Shown here: positions 10,294 to 21,305 of the stretch, in pieces
How the letters are laid out: the number at the start of each line of letters is the position of its first letter
How positions within the stretch are numbered: the stretch's first letter is position 1
From: Gnetum montanum
Taxonomy: Eukaryota > Streptophyta > Gnetopsida > Gnetales > Gnetaceae
Length of the DNA stretch: 64,000 nt
Assembly (NCBI GenBank): GCA_015680685.1
Contig: MNCI01000189.1
Coordinates: forward strand, 8,404-72,403
Direction: 5' to 3'
The notes under the pieces: generated by a model
The model's database searches: none
The model's input: only the letters and a program-made list of their open reading frames with translations
What the model was told of the DNA's origin: nothing
Translations under genes and position numbers: made by a program

Positions 10294-12312
10294 GTAAGTG
10301 TTTGCTTTTTTTGTGTTTTTATTTGTTGCTTGACTAATGTTTGCTACGCTGTGTTACACTAGGTAGCGTAGCACAGTGTAGCATTTGCTTCAAGTTAGTA
10401 TATTATACCAACCACGACTATGCTTTATCAGTGGAGGAAGAAGAAGAAGAAGAGGGAGAAGAGGTGATGGCCCCTACAACAGGGATGACCAGAAAAACCA
10501 AGGAGGCCTCGGCTATGGAGGAGAAGGCCCCTGCCGATAAGGATGGGATCCTTGTTAGTGAGGAAGAGGTCTCCGTTGATGAGGAGGTGGAGGACGAGGT
10601 GCTTGTCGACAAGGAAAAGGGGCCAACCAATGACGAAGAGGCTCCTGGCAACTAGGACGAGGCCCCTGCTAATGACCCTTTCACAAAGAGTAGCTCAATG
10701 TTGGAGGGGCGTATGAGCGTCAAGGATGCTACTATGCTATTAGGTTAGCTAGAAGGAGAGGGACTCCATTTGGATGCTGGTGAGTTTGATCACATATTTG
10801 ACAATGTGCCAATGGGCAACTCCCCCGCTATCACCCTTGAGGGTTTGCTGGGTAGGAGCTTTACATTGTCATTTATGCTATTCATCAACCCTATTATGGT
10901 TCTCTCCATTTTAACTAACATGTTTTACCATGCAGATAATACCATTTTTGACACCCCTAGCCCATCCTCGATCCACTTGTGACCATGGACTAAAACCCTT
11001 GATAAATTTACTTTTATGGAAAGGGTAATCAATGACATGATCGACCGTGTAAGGCAAGTCGACCCAGAAGTGGATAAGCTAAAATGCTATACTAGACTCT
11101 ACATTGTTGTTGCATTCACTACGTCTTTGTGACTAATGTATTTGTTTTATGCATGGTTGGCAGCTTCTCGTCTCAAGTGGGAACCTAAGAGGGTAGTTAA
11201 GGTTGATGCCATGCCTGCATTTCCACCGGAAGTGACCGAAGTACCTCATCACATATACGATGAGGCAAGCCAATGCGCTTTGTACTCAGCATGCTCCTTG
11301 TGGGAATGCAAGCATGTGAACGAACACCTTTGGAAACATGTCCAGAAGCTTGAGAAAGAGAAGACCAACCTAACTGCTGAGGTAGGAGATCTCCATTCCA
11401 GGAACGAATTCTTGTTGGCCTGAGATACCAACGATGGAAGTTGGTGCATGATCATCATTGACTAGGTGAGGTAGTGGATAGCCGTGTAGTGCAACAATGA
11501 GGTCACTCGTGAGATAATAGAGTAGTGCATGCAGATGGACCTATTAGCCCAGAAGAACCAAGAATAGAAAGATTACAGTGCTAAGGTTTATGAATGGGGG
11601 TAGACACAAAAAAATCATAAGCATATGTATAAGCTAGAGCGTGCCATCTATCATAACCAATATAGGGATGCCTCAGTCAAGTTGCATACTCACGAGGTAT
11701 TCCTTGATGTTATTGGCGCTTCTAGGACTTACGATAGGTTCATGCAATAGGTGACAGTGAGTGAGTCCCCTGAAAGGGAAGTAACCTTTCCTGTGGGTGA
11801 GACTGCCACTGTCACCTTTTCTCCTGGACCTCCCAGATGGACATCCATAGAGAAGGAGAAAGTTGTTGCAAGTGGTGACTTAGGCGATAGGAATTGGGCT
11901 GACATCACGGAAGAGGAGATCTTACAATGCCTGGCAGCAGGACTAGATCGGATACCTTTTGAAACAGACGCGGGGCTATCTCAGGTCAGTTATCCTTTGG
12001 CATGGAAATAATTTATTTCGTTGGAGTCTTTATTGTAGCTTTAGCTAACTAATCTATTCTTTTATAGTGCAGGATCCAGGTGAAAACATGGGGCCTACTG
12101 AAGTAGGAGATGGTGGAATGGGTGAAGGGTCGTAGCGTAGCAGTTGATCCTTTTGTTTAAATTGAAAAAATGTTACAAACATTGTTAACTTATGAAAGAA
12201 AGAATTAAAATGTGAAGAGATTTGTTTTGCTCATGTGTTATATGTTGCATTTATTTTTATTTTATTTTTTTCTATTTTCATTTATGAATTAAATTCGTTA
12301 GGAATATCTCAT

Positions 12313-12556
12313 TTTAGTTTTAGGCCATTTCAGGCCGTAACGATAGTTTAAGGCCATTTCAGGCCGTAATGGTAGTTTAAGGTCATTTCGGGCCTTCGCT
12401 AGTTTTAGGCCATTTTGGGCCATCACTAGTTTTAGTCCATCTAGGGCCGTAACGATGATGGTAAAAAAATTTTTGTCAGTTTTAGGCCTTAGCGGGCCGT
12501 GGTGTAATGCAAATCGAAAATTTTGCTAGTTTTAGGCCTTAGCGGGTCATGGCATA
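12313..12556. repeat. Hairpin tandem array 3 of Tat-1
   Basis: Units of about 27-35 bp with the core AGTTTTAGGCC, a 6-nt loop, then GGCC. The stem here is mostly GGCC/GGCC, in contrast to GGTC/GACC in array 2 and AGTC/GACT in array 1. The array separates the 3' end of the antisense gene from the end of gag-protease. Confidence 0.85.
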
Positions 12557-12700
12557 ATGCAAACGGAGGACATGTGATTGATTTTTTTTAAAAGTTAGAC
12601 ACTTAGCATAGATGAATAAATGTGAAGCAAACAAGAAATAAATGTATAATAGGTGTTAACTGGGTAAGGAGCAGTGGAGTTGTTATGCTAGACGAGTAAT
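12557..12700. other. Spacer between array 3 and the protease end
   Basis: AT-rich sequence with a poly-T run and no coding signal. Confidence 0.4.
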
Positions 12701-15700
12701 AGTCATCCTCGCAACTGCTTTCTAACCCATCGTGGGCTTGGCGACACGTAAGGCTAAGAGGCTTTATTGCGGTATTCTTCTACATCATCATCTACCACTT
12801 GAGAAGGCAACTCGGCCCACGCAGTTTCATTTTCTGAGCTGGCATCTTGGCCTAGCTCTTTTGTCAAATAGTTAGTATCAGTGGAAATAGTTGCATCGTT
12901 CTAAGAGGTTATGACCTCTGAACCTTGCTCCATATCTACATTATTTATTATCTGGGTTGTTACCTTGTCACCATGGATCACCACCTCCCTGCCTGTGTAA
13001 GGTAGATGGATTTCTTGATGTATGGGTGAAGAGACGACCCTGAGTTGGGCTAACCATGACCTCCCCAAGATCAGGTTGAACCCAAGCATCTCTTCCATCA
13101 CGATAAACGTTGCGTTTGTGGGGAACTAGTCCCCTACCACAAAGTCAATGTGGATAGTGCCTTTCACCACTACCCACGCCTCATTAAATGACTTTATACA
13201 TGATGTTGTCATGGGTTTGATTTGGTCTACCAAACCCAGTTTGTCCAGCATGGGGAACGAGATGACGTTTGTAGCAACTCCGTAATCAACGTGTACTCTT
13301 CAGATCTTATGTTGTTCAACCCAAATTGTGATGAATAGGGGTGCTTTCGTCACCTGACCCTTTTTAGGGTCTTCCCTAATGGACTCATCACAGAATGTCA
13401 ATTGGGATGGCCGTGGTTCTTTGGGCGTAGAAGGGAGCATAACCGAATGGATTGCTTTCTCCTCTGCTAGCATGTTCTCGTAAACTGGTATGGATGTTAA
13501 CATGCAAACCAAAGCCTCGCGGTGTGCGGCAGAAGTCATTACCAGGTTATACAGGCTCAACATTATATTCTTTTGTTTTAGAGCCTATTTTACTTGAGTA
13601 AGAGTGCTTAGGAGGTCTTGTCCACCCCCTATTGTTCACTACCCTTCTCTTCTTCCATTCGCTCTAGAAGACGAATTTCCCAAGGAGGAGCAGTTTTGGG
13701 TTTGGGGTTGGACCCTTTTGGGTGAGGTGGTGATGATTGTGCGCGTGTAGTGGTGTTAAATTTTGGTGATGAGATGGGAATAGATGTAGAGGATAAAGGA
13801 GTAGGCTTGAAAGGACCTGGGATGGTACGTTCCATAGCCATTTCACCTATCAGATGCTCTTCCCGTTTCCTTGAACAGAAGGCTATGATGCCATCTTATG
13901 CTAGTTTTGTGGAATGGTGGCAGTTGACGATGTTTGTGGCATTAGTGCAGGCGATGGTGCAGTCTTGATTATGGAAGGTGCAGGGGTGAATGTCCGAGGA
14001 GGAACCTTGAGGAAAAATGGTTACTGTGATGCCTTTTTTGTCGTTGTTGGTGTCGCTACGCTATGTTGAGGTATACAAACCACAAATGGCTGCTGGGGCG
14101 GTTCCGAATTACCATCTATGCCAATGTTGTTAATGATGCACCCCACATCATTAGTGTTGAGGGGGTCCTTGTAAACATGCATGGATTGATTTTCAGGATG
14201 GACGAGGTTGCTTTTGTCTAGCACCAACTTCCTCTGATCAATCATTCGCTGAATGTCATCTTTTAAGGCTAGAAAGTAATTCGTGTTGTGACCATAGAGT
14301 TGGTGGTAGTCATAGAACTTCTCCAGCCTAAAGTTCTTAGGAACTAGGGGCTCATTGGGCAAAGCCAAGGAGGATTTCCTAAGAAGTTCACAGTACCGCT
14401 GATGCCGTTTGGTTGCTTCCTCTGACATCTTCTTGTGTTGAATGTACCTCGCCCCTAGCAATTGCTTCAGAAGTTCTGAAGGCTTGACATGTAGCAAGGT
14501 GTACTTGGAGCATTCTTTATGCTCGAAGTTGGGTTTAGGTGGGGTGGGTGCTTTGGGTGTCGATGTGGAGGGTTGAGCAGCATTGCCTAGGTTAGGTGTG
14601 GGGTTAGTTGGCGCTATGGTCACTTTCTTGTTATTGTTGTTTTTGGGTTGGGCCTCATTTGCCATGGCGTCCACTGTGGCCGTTGCGGCCTTGCCCTTCT
14701 CTTTATCCTTTTTAGTATGTACATTTTTATATGCAACATAGGCCAGATCCCTACTGGATTTGGCCACATCTTGAATGCTTTTTGTCTATGGAAAAGCTTG
14801 ACTTAAAGAGTGCGGGGCTAGGTAATACATCTTGGATTTGATGAAATCATTCACCGCCCCCTTGAAGATGGCTAGCAAGTGGGCCTCCACAATATGCTCA
14901 CGGATTTTGTTCAAGGTGGCACTTCACCACTGTATAAACCTCTACACCGACTCTAGTGGGTCTTGCTTGAATTCCATTAACTGATCCAGCGTGACTTTGG
15001 GCTTCAAGTTATACTTGAAGTAGGTCACGAACTGGGTCAGCAACTTCTTCGTTATTGAGATGGAGGCGTATGGGAGTGCATGGTACTAGTCTAAAGCTTT
15101 GCCTATTAGAGACATAGCAAAGACACAAATGATGGTATGCAGCCACTGTTGCAGCAACAAAGATTTAGATCTGAATGTGACCAAATGTGTGTTAGGGTTG
15201 CCCTCCCCATTGTATTTTGCAAATTGTGGGAGTGGCATCCCAAGGGGTAGTGTAAGCATGGGAACCACTAGGCTAATGGGGTTGTTATGGTAAAAATCCA
15301 TGATTTGCACCATATTAGAACCGATGATTTTGAGGCACCTAACCTCTTTTGTAAGGGTTTGGATAAGTTGAAATGCCTGATCCAAACTCGAAGATGATGT
15401 AGATGGTTGTGTGGGGGCAACCATCGTTTATGGCGCAGCAAAGGTTATAGCTTGGGTCATAGGAGGGGCCATTGGGGCTACCCTCGTGATGGGTGTTGCT
15501 TGTGTGATCCACCACCTAGTGGGTGGTGCTTCTGGGTTGATGCTATTGGTGGTGCTGTAGGGTTGGTCATTTACATGATCGATGGAATGGGCCACAGTCC
15601 CGCGCTTGGTCATGATACCTGCGAGACTTGGTATGTTTGTTGGTAAGGGTGGTGTGACATCTAGTGGGGCTATGAGGCGAGGGGTAAAGTGGCTAGGGTC

Positions 15701-16413
15701 CACCACTTGGTTAGGGCTAGACCTACCACTGATGGTGGAATAAATGCAAATGATGAGATAGGAGTAGAGGCTCCAGGAAGTTGTGAAGTAGACGTGGTGT
15801 GTATGTAGGGCAACATGGGTGTAACTGACGCTTAGTATGAGGATGGGATGGAATGGGGAGGAAGAGTGCCTGGGTACGAAACTGAGGGAAGTGCCTGCTA
15901 ATACACTGAGGGTGCAGGATGGCTACCCATTGCTGATGAAAATGTAGATTGAGGAGGATTTGTGATGATCGTAAAGGGAGCCATCGCAAAAAGGGGGTTT
16001 GACTTGAAGGCCATGGTAGAAGAGATGGTCACAGGGTAATTTTGGCCACCCCCCTTGAACTGGGAGTCTAGATCTTCCTACATGTCCTGGAATGCTTTGT
16101 CGTAATGGGATAGTGTGTCCTGCTCCCTAGGCCTACTGACTCATAGTAGCTGATTGAAGATCCACTGGTACATCTCCTTCAGGGGGATGGCAATGTCAAG
16201 GTTAGGGACAAACTCTTTCCCGTTCTGGTAAGGAAACTCGAAACTGCATTTGTGCTCGAGTTGTTGACGATCCAGGGGAAGATCTACCTAGATCTTTGTG
16301 TAGATAAAGTCTTAATGCTCTACGTCTTGTGCCAAGAACTCGGGTGACAAATGTTGAATCCTAAGGGACTGGCGTGGTGCCATCACCGAGCTAGGTGGTT
16401 GCTCAGCATCCAT
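12700..16413 (-). pseudogene. gag: gag-protease of Tat-1
   Basis: This encodes the particle protein and its processing protease, read leftward. I take the start at 16413 (MDAEQPPSSVMAPRQ). The frame is open further upstream to a Met near 16475. A Pro/Ser-rich N-terminal region (16000-15450) is followed by a capsid-like region (about 15420-14780) with IGKALD and FVTYFKYNL. A basic KKDKEKGKAA stretch comes next, then a degenerate zinc-knuckle segment FYDYHQLYGHNTNYFLAL (about 14310-14260), where the usual C..H...H..C pattern has lost its cysteines. The retropepsin region follows from about 13300 (DYGVATNVI in place of D-T/S-G) to FNLILGRSWL near 13070. Many stops break it. Tat-2 has the same layout at 58990-62732. 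Confidence 0.85.
12901..13570 (-). pseudogene. Retropepsin-like protease of Tat-1
   Basis: This aspartic protease would cut the Gag and Pol polyproteins. The active-site context reads DYGVATNVISFPMLDKLGLV (near 13290-13230), followed by VKGTIHIDFVVGD and the typical second signature FNLILGRSWLAQL. The hydrophobic-hydrophobic-G-R context before SWL is diagnostic. The third active-site position is altered, so the copy is probably dead. Confidence 0.75.
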
Positions 16414-16439
16414 GGTGCTTTGGACTAGAAAAGAAGCCT

Positions 16440-16700
16440 CAAGTCTCATGGTAGAAATAGCGGTTGTTGTTGGAATCATGTTGCGTAGTGAAAAAGAGGA
16501 AATTACAAATTAGGAAACACGAAAATCAAGAGGAGATAGAAGGCTTTTCATCCTGCTAGATTCCAAAGGAATCATTGTCATGACTAATTTGCACCACACG
16601 ATGCGTAAACAACCATGAGAGGGTGTCACGTTTATGGTAGTGCTTGACAAGGTATAGAGAGTGTGTAGGACTACCCATAGGACTTGGAAAAGGCACCAAA
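16440..16700 (-). other. 5' leader of Tat-1
   Basis: Untranslated leader between the PBS and gag. It contains one copy of a segment of about 140 bp (near 16545-16680) that is present twice in Tat-2 (62824-62966 and 62998-63135). Confidence 0.55.
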
Positions 16701-16719
16701 GGCCCTCCTTCTAGCGCCA
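16701..16719 (-). other. Primer-binding site of Tat-1
   Basis: The minus strand reads TGGCGCTAGAAGGAGGGCC, 5 nt inside the 5' LTR. The 19-nt match in Tat-2 (63158-63176) is exact, although the two elements are otherwise diverged. The TGG start fits a tRNA 3' CCA. I do not name the tRNA. Confidence 0.8.
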
Positions 16720-16724
16720 AAAAC

Positions 16725-18613
16725 TATAACAACTGAAAACATCGACAGCTGGAACACTGAGAGGTTGCTGGGTGAACAGTTTAACCCTGGATCCGTGCGA
16801 GAGCCATGCTAGAGAAAATGGAAATGGGGTGCCTTGAATGGTCTGGTCGATCAGACAGGGACTTAGTTGGTGTATCTTAACGTTATGTAAATGTTGTTTT
16901 GAGGGTGAGACACACATGGTAAATTGATGCCCAATAAATGTAGAAATGAAGGAAACGATGCAAAACAACAATGACAGTAAAGAAATAGTAGAATAAACTC
17001 AGGTAAGAAAATGCACCACCCAAGGTCACGGATTCGATTCTTTGCCTTGTTAGAAAGGTCTATAAGAGATCATACAATGATGGAGATGCACTGCTTTTGC
17101 AAAGGTAACTCAAGCGCTCAGGAAGAATTCCAACTATGCCTTCTAAGAACCAACTTAAAAGCTAACTTTAGTAAGAAGCTAACTCTGTTTGCTAAGAAGC
17201 CAATCGAGAAGCCAACTAGCCAATGCAAAAAGCCAACAAGCCAACTGCTCTTGTTAATTTAGAAATGCCAACTCTTTAGATGAAAAATGCCAACTAGCAA
17301 AATCCAACCCCTTGAGCGTTATTTGCTAGGGTATTTATAGGGCCAGGAGCAAGCGAGAAATGAGGACTAGATGCCACTTGTCCTGGACCCCACAAGATGC
17401 TGACGTGCCCATACTGTGTAGGTGTGTAATATTGGTTGTGAACTTGGCTATGCTATGATTATGCCTCCAGGATTGTATGTGCTGATATCAGTGTATTAAC
17501 AATGTAAACAAAAATGGAGCTTACAGTCTAGGACTACGTCTTCCCTACTCTTACGAGCAGGGTCAAGCGTAGGAACAATGTTTTTTTGGGAGCTAACCAA
17601 GGGGTGTGCAAAATGGAGTGAAATTGCTGATTCCGCCAAGGAGGTGCCAAAGTAAGGAAGATTGCTGTTAACAAGTTCTAGATCTAGAACTACCCAAAGA
17701 CATCTTGATGCTTATGTACCAGTGTTATGTCACTCACGCTGTCGAATATATTGGCGTAGTGTAAGTGACTGCTTGCTATGCTGTGCTATGCTACGTAGCA
17801 TAGCATAGTGTAGCCACTAGTTTCAACTGGAACTTATGCTGAAGCTAAAAACATGTCTGAAGCTTAGTCATGCTAACAACTGCAACTCTTGTCTTTTGCA
17901 TCAGGAAGCCTTTGAACTTGCTAAACTTACGTTTGGAACACTTTTTCTACTTTTGTATTGTTGCTACGCTATGCTACGCTATGTAGCATAGCACAGTGTA
18001 GCAGCCAGCATATCCTGCCTTTTTTTTTTCAATTCGCCATCTTCTAGCAAGAAAATTTGCTCAAGGTCTGTGGGTTAAGTGGGGCAAGAAGTTTTGGAGG
18101 CCAAAGTCTTGTCAAGGTGCCATTTTCTTATTGGAATCACTTGGCAAGATGGACCTTTCCGCTTTGCTTTTGCTATGCTGTGTTATGCTACATAGCTTAG
18201 CATAGCGTAGCACCTTGCATTGAGTAAATCTCGCTTTGTCTTCGTAATCACTTTATCACTTTTCACTTGGACACTTAAGTAATCATTTTCTCAAAGCTTG
18301 CTACGTTGCATAGCATAGCAAACTTCTTCACTAGAAAACTTTCCAAACTTTTTTGCTCATCCCAAACACTCTTGACAACTCCTAGCATAGTTTCTGAGTA
18401 GACTGTTAGCCGGTTGAATTGTCTAGGTGGGTAGGCCGGAGAGTCCATCGGGCCTGTTAGCTCTGTAGATAGAAAACTTTCCGGATTGGACAGTCTAATC
18501 TTAGTGCCTACATTTTCCTGCCAAACTATCATGATGCTACACTTGTGGAGGTCCTTGCCTAAATTCTAAGACCCTGGTGAAGCAAGAGGGCCTCAAAATT
18601 TTATGGTGTTTCA
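16725..18613 (-). repeat. 5' LTR of Tat-1
   Basis: About 1889 bp. The minus strand begins TGAAACACC at 18613, and the far end reads TA in place of the expected TG/CA terminus (tgtag in Tat-2), which is a point mutation. Tat-2 LTRs are about 1537 bp. Strong palindromes lie at 17766-17816, 17962-18003, 18174-18210 and 18298-18320. A TATA-like 'tatttatag' lies on the plus strand near 17332. Confidence 0.88.
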
Positions 18614-21284
18614 ATAACAACTACAATAAGCATGATAGTTTGTATTTTTAGACTCAATGATGATAAAATCTTGTCAAGAGTGAGAAGATTTGTTTTAGGA
18701 GAACATGGTCTTGATAAAGCTCCTATTTTGCTAGCCTTCTCTGGAATTGACCTAAATAAAGGATGTTTCTTTGTTTGATCCTTAGCATTGCTAGTGAGAT
18801 CTTCTATTCATACATTTATTACCCTTATAGCCTTCTTCTCCTATGGCTATGATGGTAGCTCACCTTGCATTATGAGTGGTGGCATTGGTGGTAAAGGACT
18901 TGGGTTCATATTTGAAAGATCAGCTATTTGCTAGTGGATCTGCAAGTTTAGATTACTCCTTGGTGGCATCAGTTGGTGGTATTCTAGTGAGTGATATTAT
19001 GGATTTTGAATGGTGACATTTGTTGGTGAGATCAGATGCTAGACATAGTATCCATAAGGATTAGGTTGTTGATATGGATAATGTTGGCATGGCGATGGCA
19101 TGGCCCATGATTGTGGTTGTTGCCACTGCTAATGGTAGTGCTCCTGAAGCTATGGCAAGGCTTTACTAGGATAGTACATTGGTTGAGGTTATTGTTTGTA
19201 GTTACCTTGATGAAAAGGTAAGAATTTGGACATTTTATTTTGAACAAATAGGGGGTTAAGTGTGTATGCCCTAGGTTCTTGTAGATGTACCATGACTAGA
19301 CAACATCTCTTAGGATGCTTGTACTGGCATACAATGCAACCTTTATCATCTATGAAGTTGGTGTCTATGTACCCAACTACTGATGTAACTTTGTCCTTCT
19401 ATCCAAATTCCTTCTTCTTTTTGTCTCTGCCTCTATTGAGTGCTTGTTTTGCTTTCTCCTCCATAATCTTTAGTGCTGTTGTACACCATGCATCTACCAA
19501 ATCACACATTTTCTCTACCTATGCTACTACATCGACAAAATATTTCTGAATTGGTAGTGTCTCTTTCCTGATGACTTGATCCAAGGTTTTTTCATCTTGG
19601 GTATCACACACTTGTGCATCTCTTTTCTAGATTGATGGATCCTTGTTGTATTCTTTAGTTGATTTCCTTTTAGTAAGTTCTTCTTCTTTTGTCACTTGAT
19701 CAATGCGTCTTTGAATCCAATGGACAGTTAATTTTGATAGACTTCCTTGGGTATAAACCCCAAGGGTCTCTCTTGTTTTGCTTCTTAGCCCATCTATGAC
19801 GTGTCTTAACTATTCCTTTAATGAAAATCCATGGCCTGGGCATCTATGTAATAGTGAATAATATCTACTCATTGTTGCATCAAGGGTCTTGTGAGTCCCT
19901 TGTTTCTAGTTTTGGATTTGCTTTCTTAGATTCGACACTTGTAAATATGTTTGATATTTGTCATTAAAAATTTCAAGCATGGTACTCCAGTGTTTGATGG
20001 ATTTAGGTTCTAGTGACCTATTCTAGCTTTCTACTTCCTTCACAATTGTTCTAGAAAATAGCTTTAATTTTTGCTAAGCACTCTTTATGTTTTGAAGGAT
20101 ACATGCATTGTGGAATGCTTGTAGGTGATGTTGAGGATCAATGTTGTAACATCCTTCAAATTGGGGCATGTTATTCATATCTAGCCATTTGATTCAGCTA
20201 TCTCGCATGTGCCTGGTTAGTATGTAGACCACTTCCTAAATGTTGATCATGTTCTAGGTTTCCATAAGGGGTTCATTATCATGATTAGGTTTATAGCCTC
20301 AATGGTAGCAATGATCCCTTCTATGCTTGTGCCTCTCTTAATCCTCTCTTCTATTTCTATGCCTTCTTCTTTCATACTCCTCTCTTTTGAATTAGAATAC
20401 CTTGAGTATCGGTCATGATGACCATGAGCTCTTCTCATTTCTTTATCAAAGTATCAGTACTTATGTTGTATCCTATCATAGACTTTTGATGATTGTGATG
20501 AAGTAGAGGAGGTAGCAGGAGAATGGTGTCAACTAGTTCTCCTTTCATGACTCTTGTGAGTTTCCTTGTAGGACTTAGTAGGATCCCTTAGCCTAGAGTC
20601 CCACTAGTATCTTGAGTCAGTAGCCTCCCCCTTGTGTGGCTCTACCAGGGTAGAGTGAAGTTGGGCTTTGATAGGTTCTTTTAGTCTAATGATAGGTGTC
20701 TTTGATGGATCCTCATGGTTTTGGTTGAGTTGTTCTGAAATGAATTGATCAACATCAAGCTCTCCTATGACAACAGATGTGTTGGCTTGCTTCCCTTTTG
20801 TATGAACATGTTTGACCTCCACAACAACATCTCTCTTTATCTACTCCCTTATAGGTTCATAAGGTCTAGTCATCTATTGAGTCACATGATACCCTTCTTG
20901 AATCTAGTCCAAGTGCATTCCCCTTAGAGTAGTTTGTAGCATGTTTAGTGCTGCACATTTGAGAGGCAAGACTATGTTGCCTTGCATGTCTCTCCACATG
21001 ATTTGTTTGTCTTGATGGAATATGAAGATAAAGTTTGGATTGTATGGATCAATATGAGCATAAGTAATACTTGTCTTCATTGGCATTCCCTAGTCTTCTT
21101 CATCAATAATTTTGTCACTACTCCTTGTTTCCTTGGCAGGTGGTAGTTGATCATTATGTGAAGCCATGTTATCATTTCTTGATGGTTTGTGTTAAGTGGG
21201 ATTTACATTAAGGTTTTGAAGATTAGAGTTAGGTTTTGATACAAAAAACTTTGAAAAAATTAATTACTTATTATAACATTGACT
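18614..21284 (-). pseudogene. gag remnant of an Athila-like element, cut by Tat-1
   Basis: The coding strand is minus. Recognisable stretches are MPMKTSITYAHIDPYNPNF (near 21086) and the acidic GELDVDQFISEQLNQNHEDP (about 20760). A basic RAHGHHDRYSRYSNSKERS segment (about 20430) and a Cys/His motif region near 19315 also occur in the gags at 34011-35870 and 41500-42300. Stops are frequent. The downstream part (protease, RT and so on) would lie left of 18614 but was displaced by the Tat-1 insertion. Confidence 0.65.
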
Positions 21285-21305
21285 TATCCCTGACAATGAT
21301 GCGAA
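21285..21305 (-). other. Primer-binding site, Athila-like element
   Basis: The minus strand next to the LTR reads ttcgcatcattgtcagggat. It resembles the TGGCGCCGTTGCCGGGGAT-type site used by Athila elements, with several substitutions. The better-kept copy at 35995-36014 reads ttggaactgttaccagggat. Confidence 0.6.

Larger units (their letters stand above)
7403..12135 (+). pseudogene. Antisense eight-exon gene carried by Tat-1 (FCP1/NIF-like domain + transposon-protein-like domain + coiled coil)
   Basis: Proposed exons are 7403-7521, 8340-8789, 8880-9166, 9259-10293, 10432-10780, 10936-11073, 11164-11984 and 12073-12135. Most introns have GT...AG ends: gtaagt at 7522, gtgagt at 8790, gtaagt at 10294, gtgagt at 10781 and gtcagt at 11985. 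The donor of intron 6 reads ATAAG, and the acceptor of intron 3 has lost AG. The first three intron phases (2, 2, 1) match Tat-2, and exon 2 is exactly 450 nt in both copies. Exon 1 begins MAPKDE. Exons 2-3 encode a degenerate FCP1/NIF domain. Exon 4 resembles the 'putative plant transposon protein' region. Exon 5 is acidic. Exon 7 has a coiled coil (HVNEHLWKHVQKLEKEKTN). Stops in exons 2, 4 and 7 and a frame break in exon 4 make this copy broken. It lies between protease and RT on the opposite strand. The splice model is inferred from comparing the two copies. Confidence 0.78.
1..18613 (-). mobile_element. Tat-1: giant Tat-lineage Ty3/gypsy LTR retrotransposon (left end outside window)
   Basis: The element is read on the minus strand: 5' LTR (18613-16725), PBS, gag-protease (16413-12700), a spacer with an antisense gene (12135-7403), RT-RNase H-aRNase H-integrase (6710-3239), PPT, and 3' LTR (1533 leftward). 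Two features place it in the Tat/Ogre branch: a second, archaeal-type RNase H after the normal one, and the integrase last. The internal region is about 15.2 kb and the whole element about 19 kb, far larger than most Ty3/gypsy elements. It is decayed, with many stops. Tat-2 (44956-64000) has the same plan, so this is a family and not a chance assembly. The right LTR abuts Athila-like gag sequence at 18614, so Tat-1 inserted into that older element. Its target duplication (ataac on the right) cannot be checked because the left flank is missing. Confidence 0.92.

Noticed and set aside
10418-10651. Serine-rich minus-strand frame
   Set aside because: Shadow of the acidic exon 5 (GAA/GAG codons read backwards as TTC/CTC).
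17005-17060. Possible tRNA B-box (ggattcgattc) suggesting a tRNA gene or SINE
   Set aside because: It lies inside the Tat LTR and the corresponding Tat-2 sequence at 45245-45290 lacks the motif. No A-box or cloverleaf.
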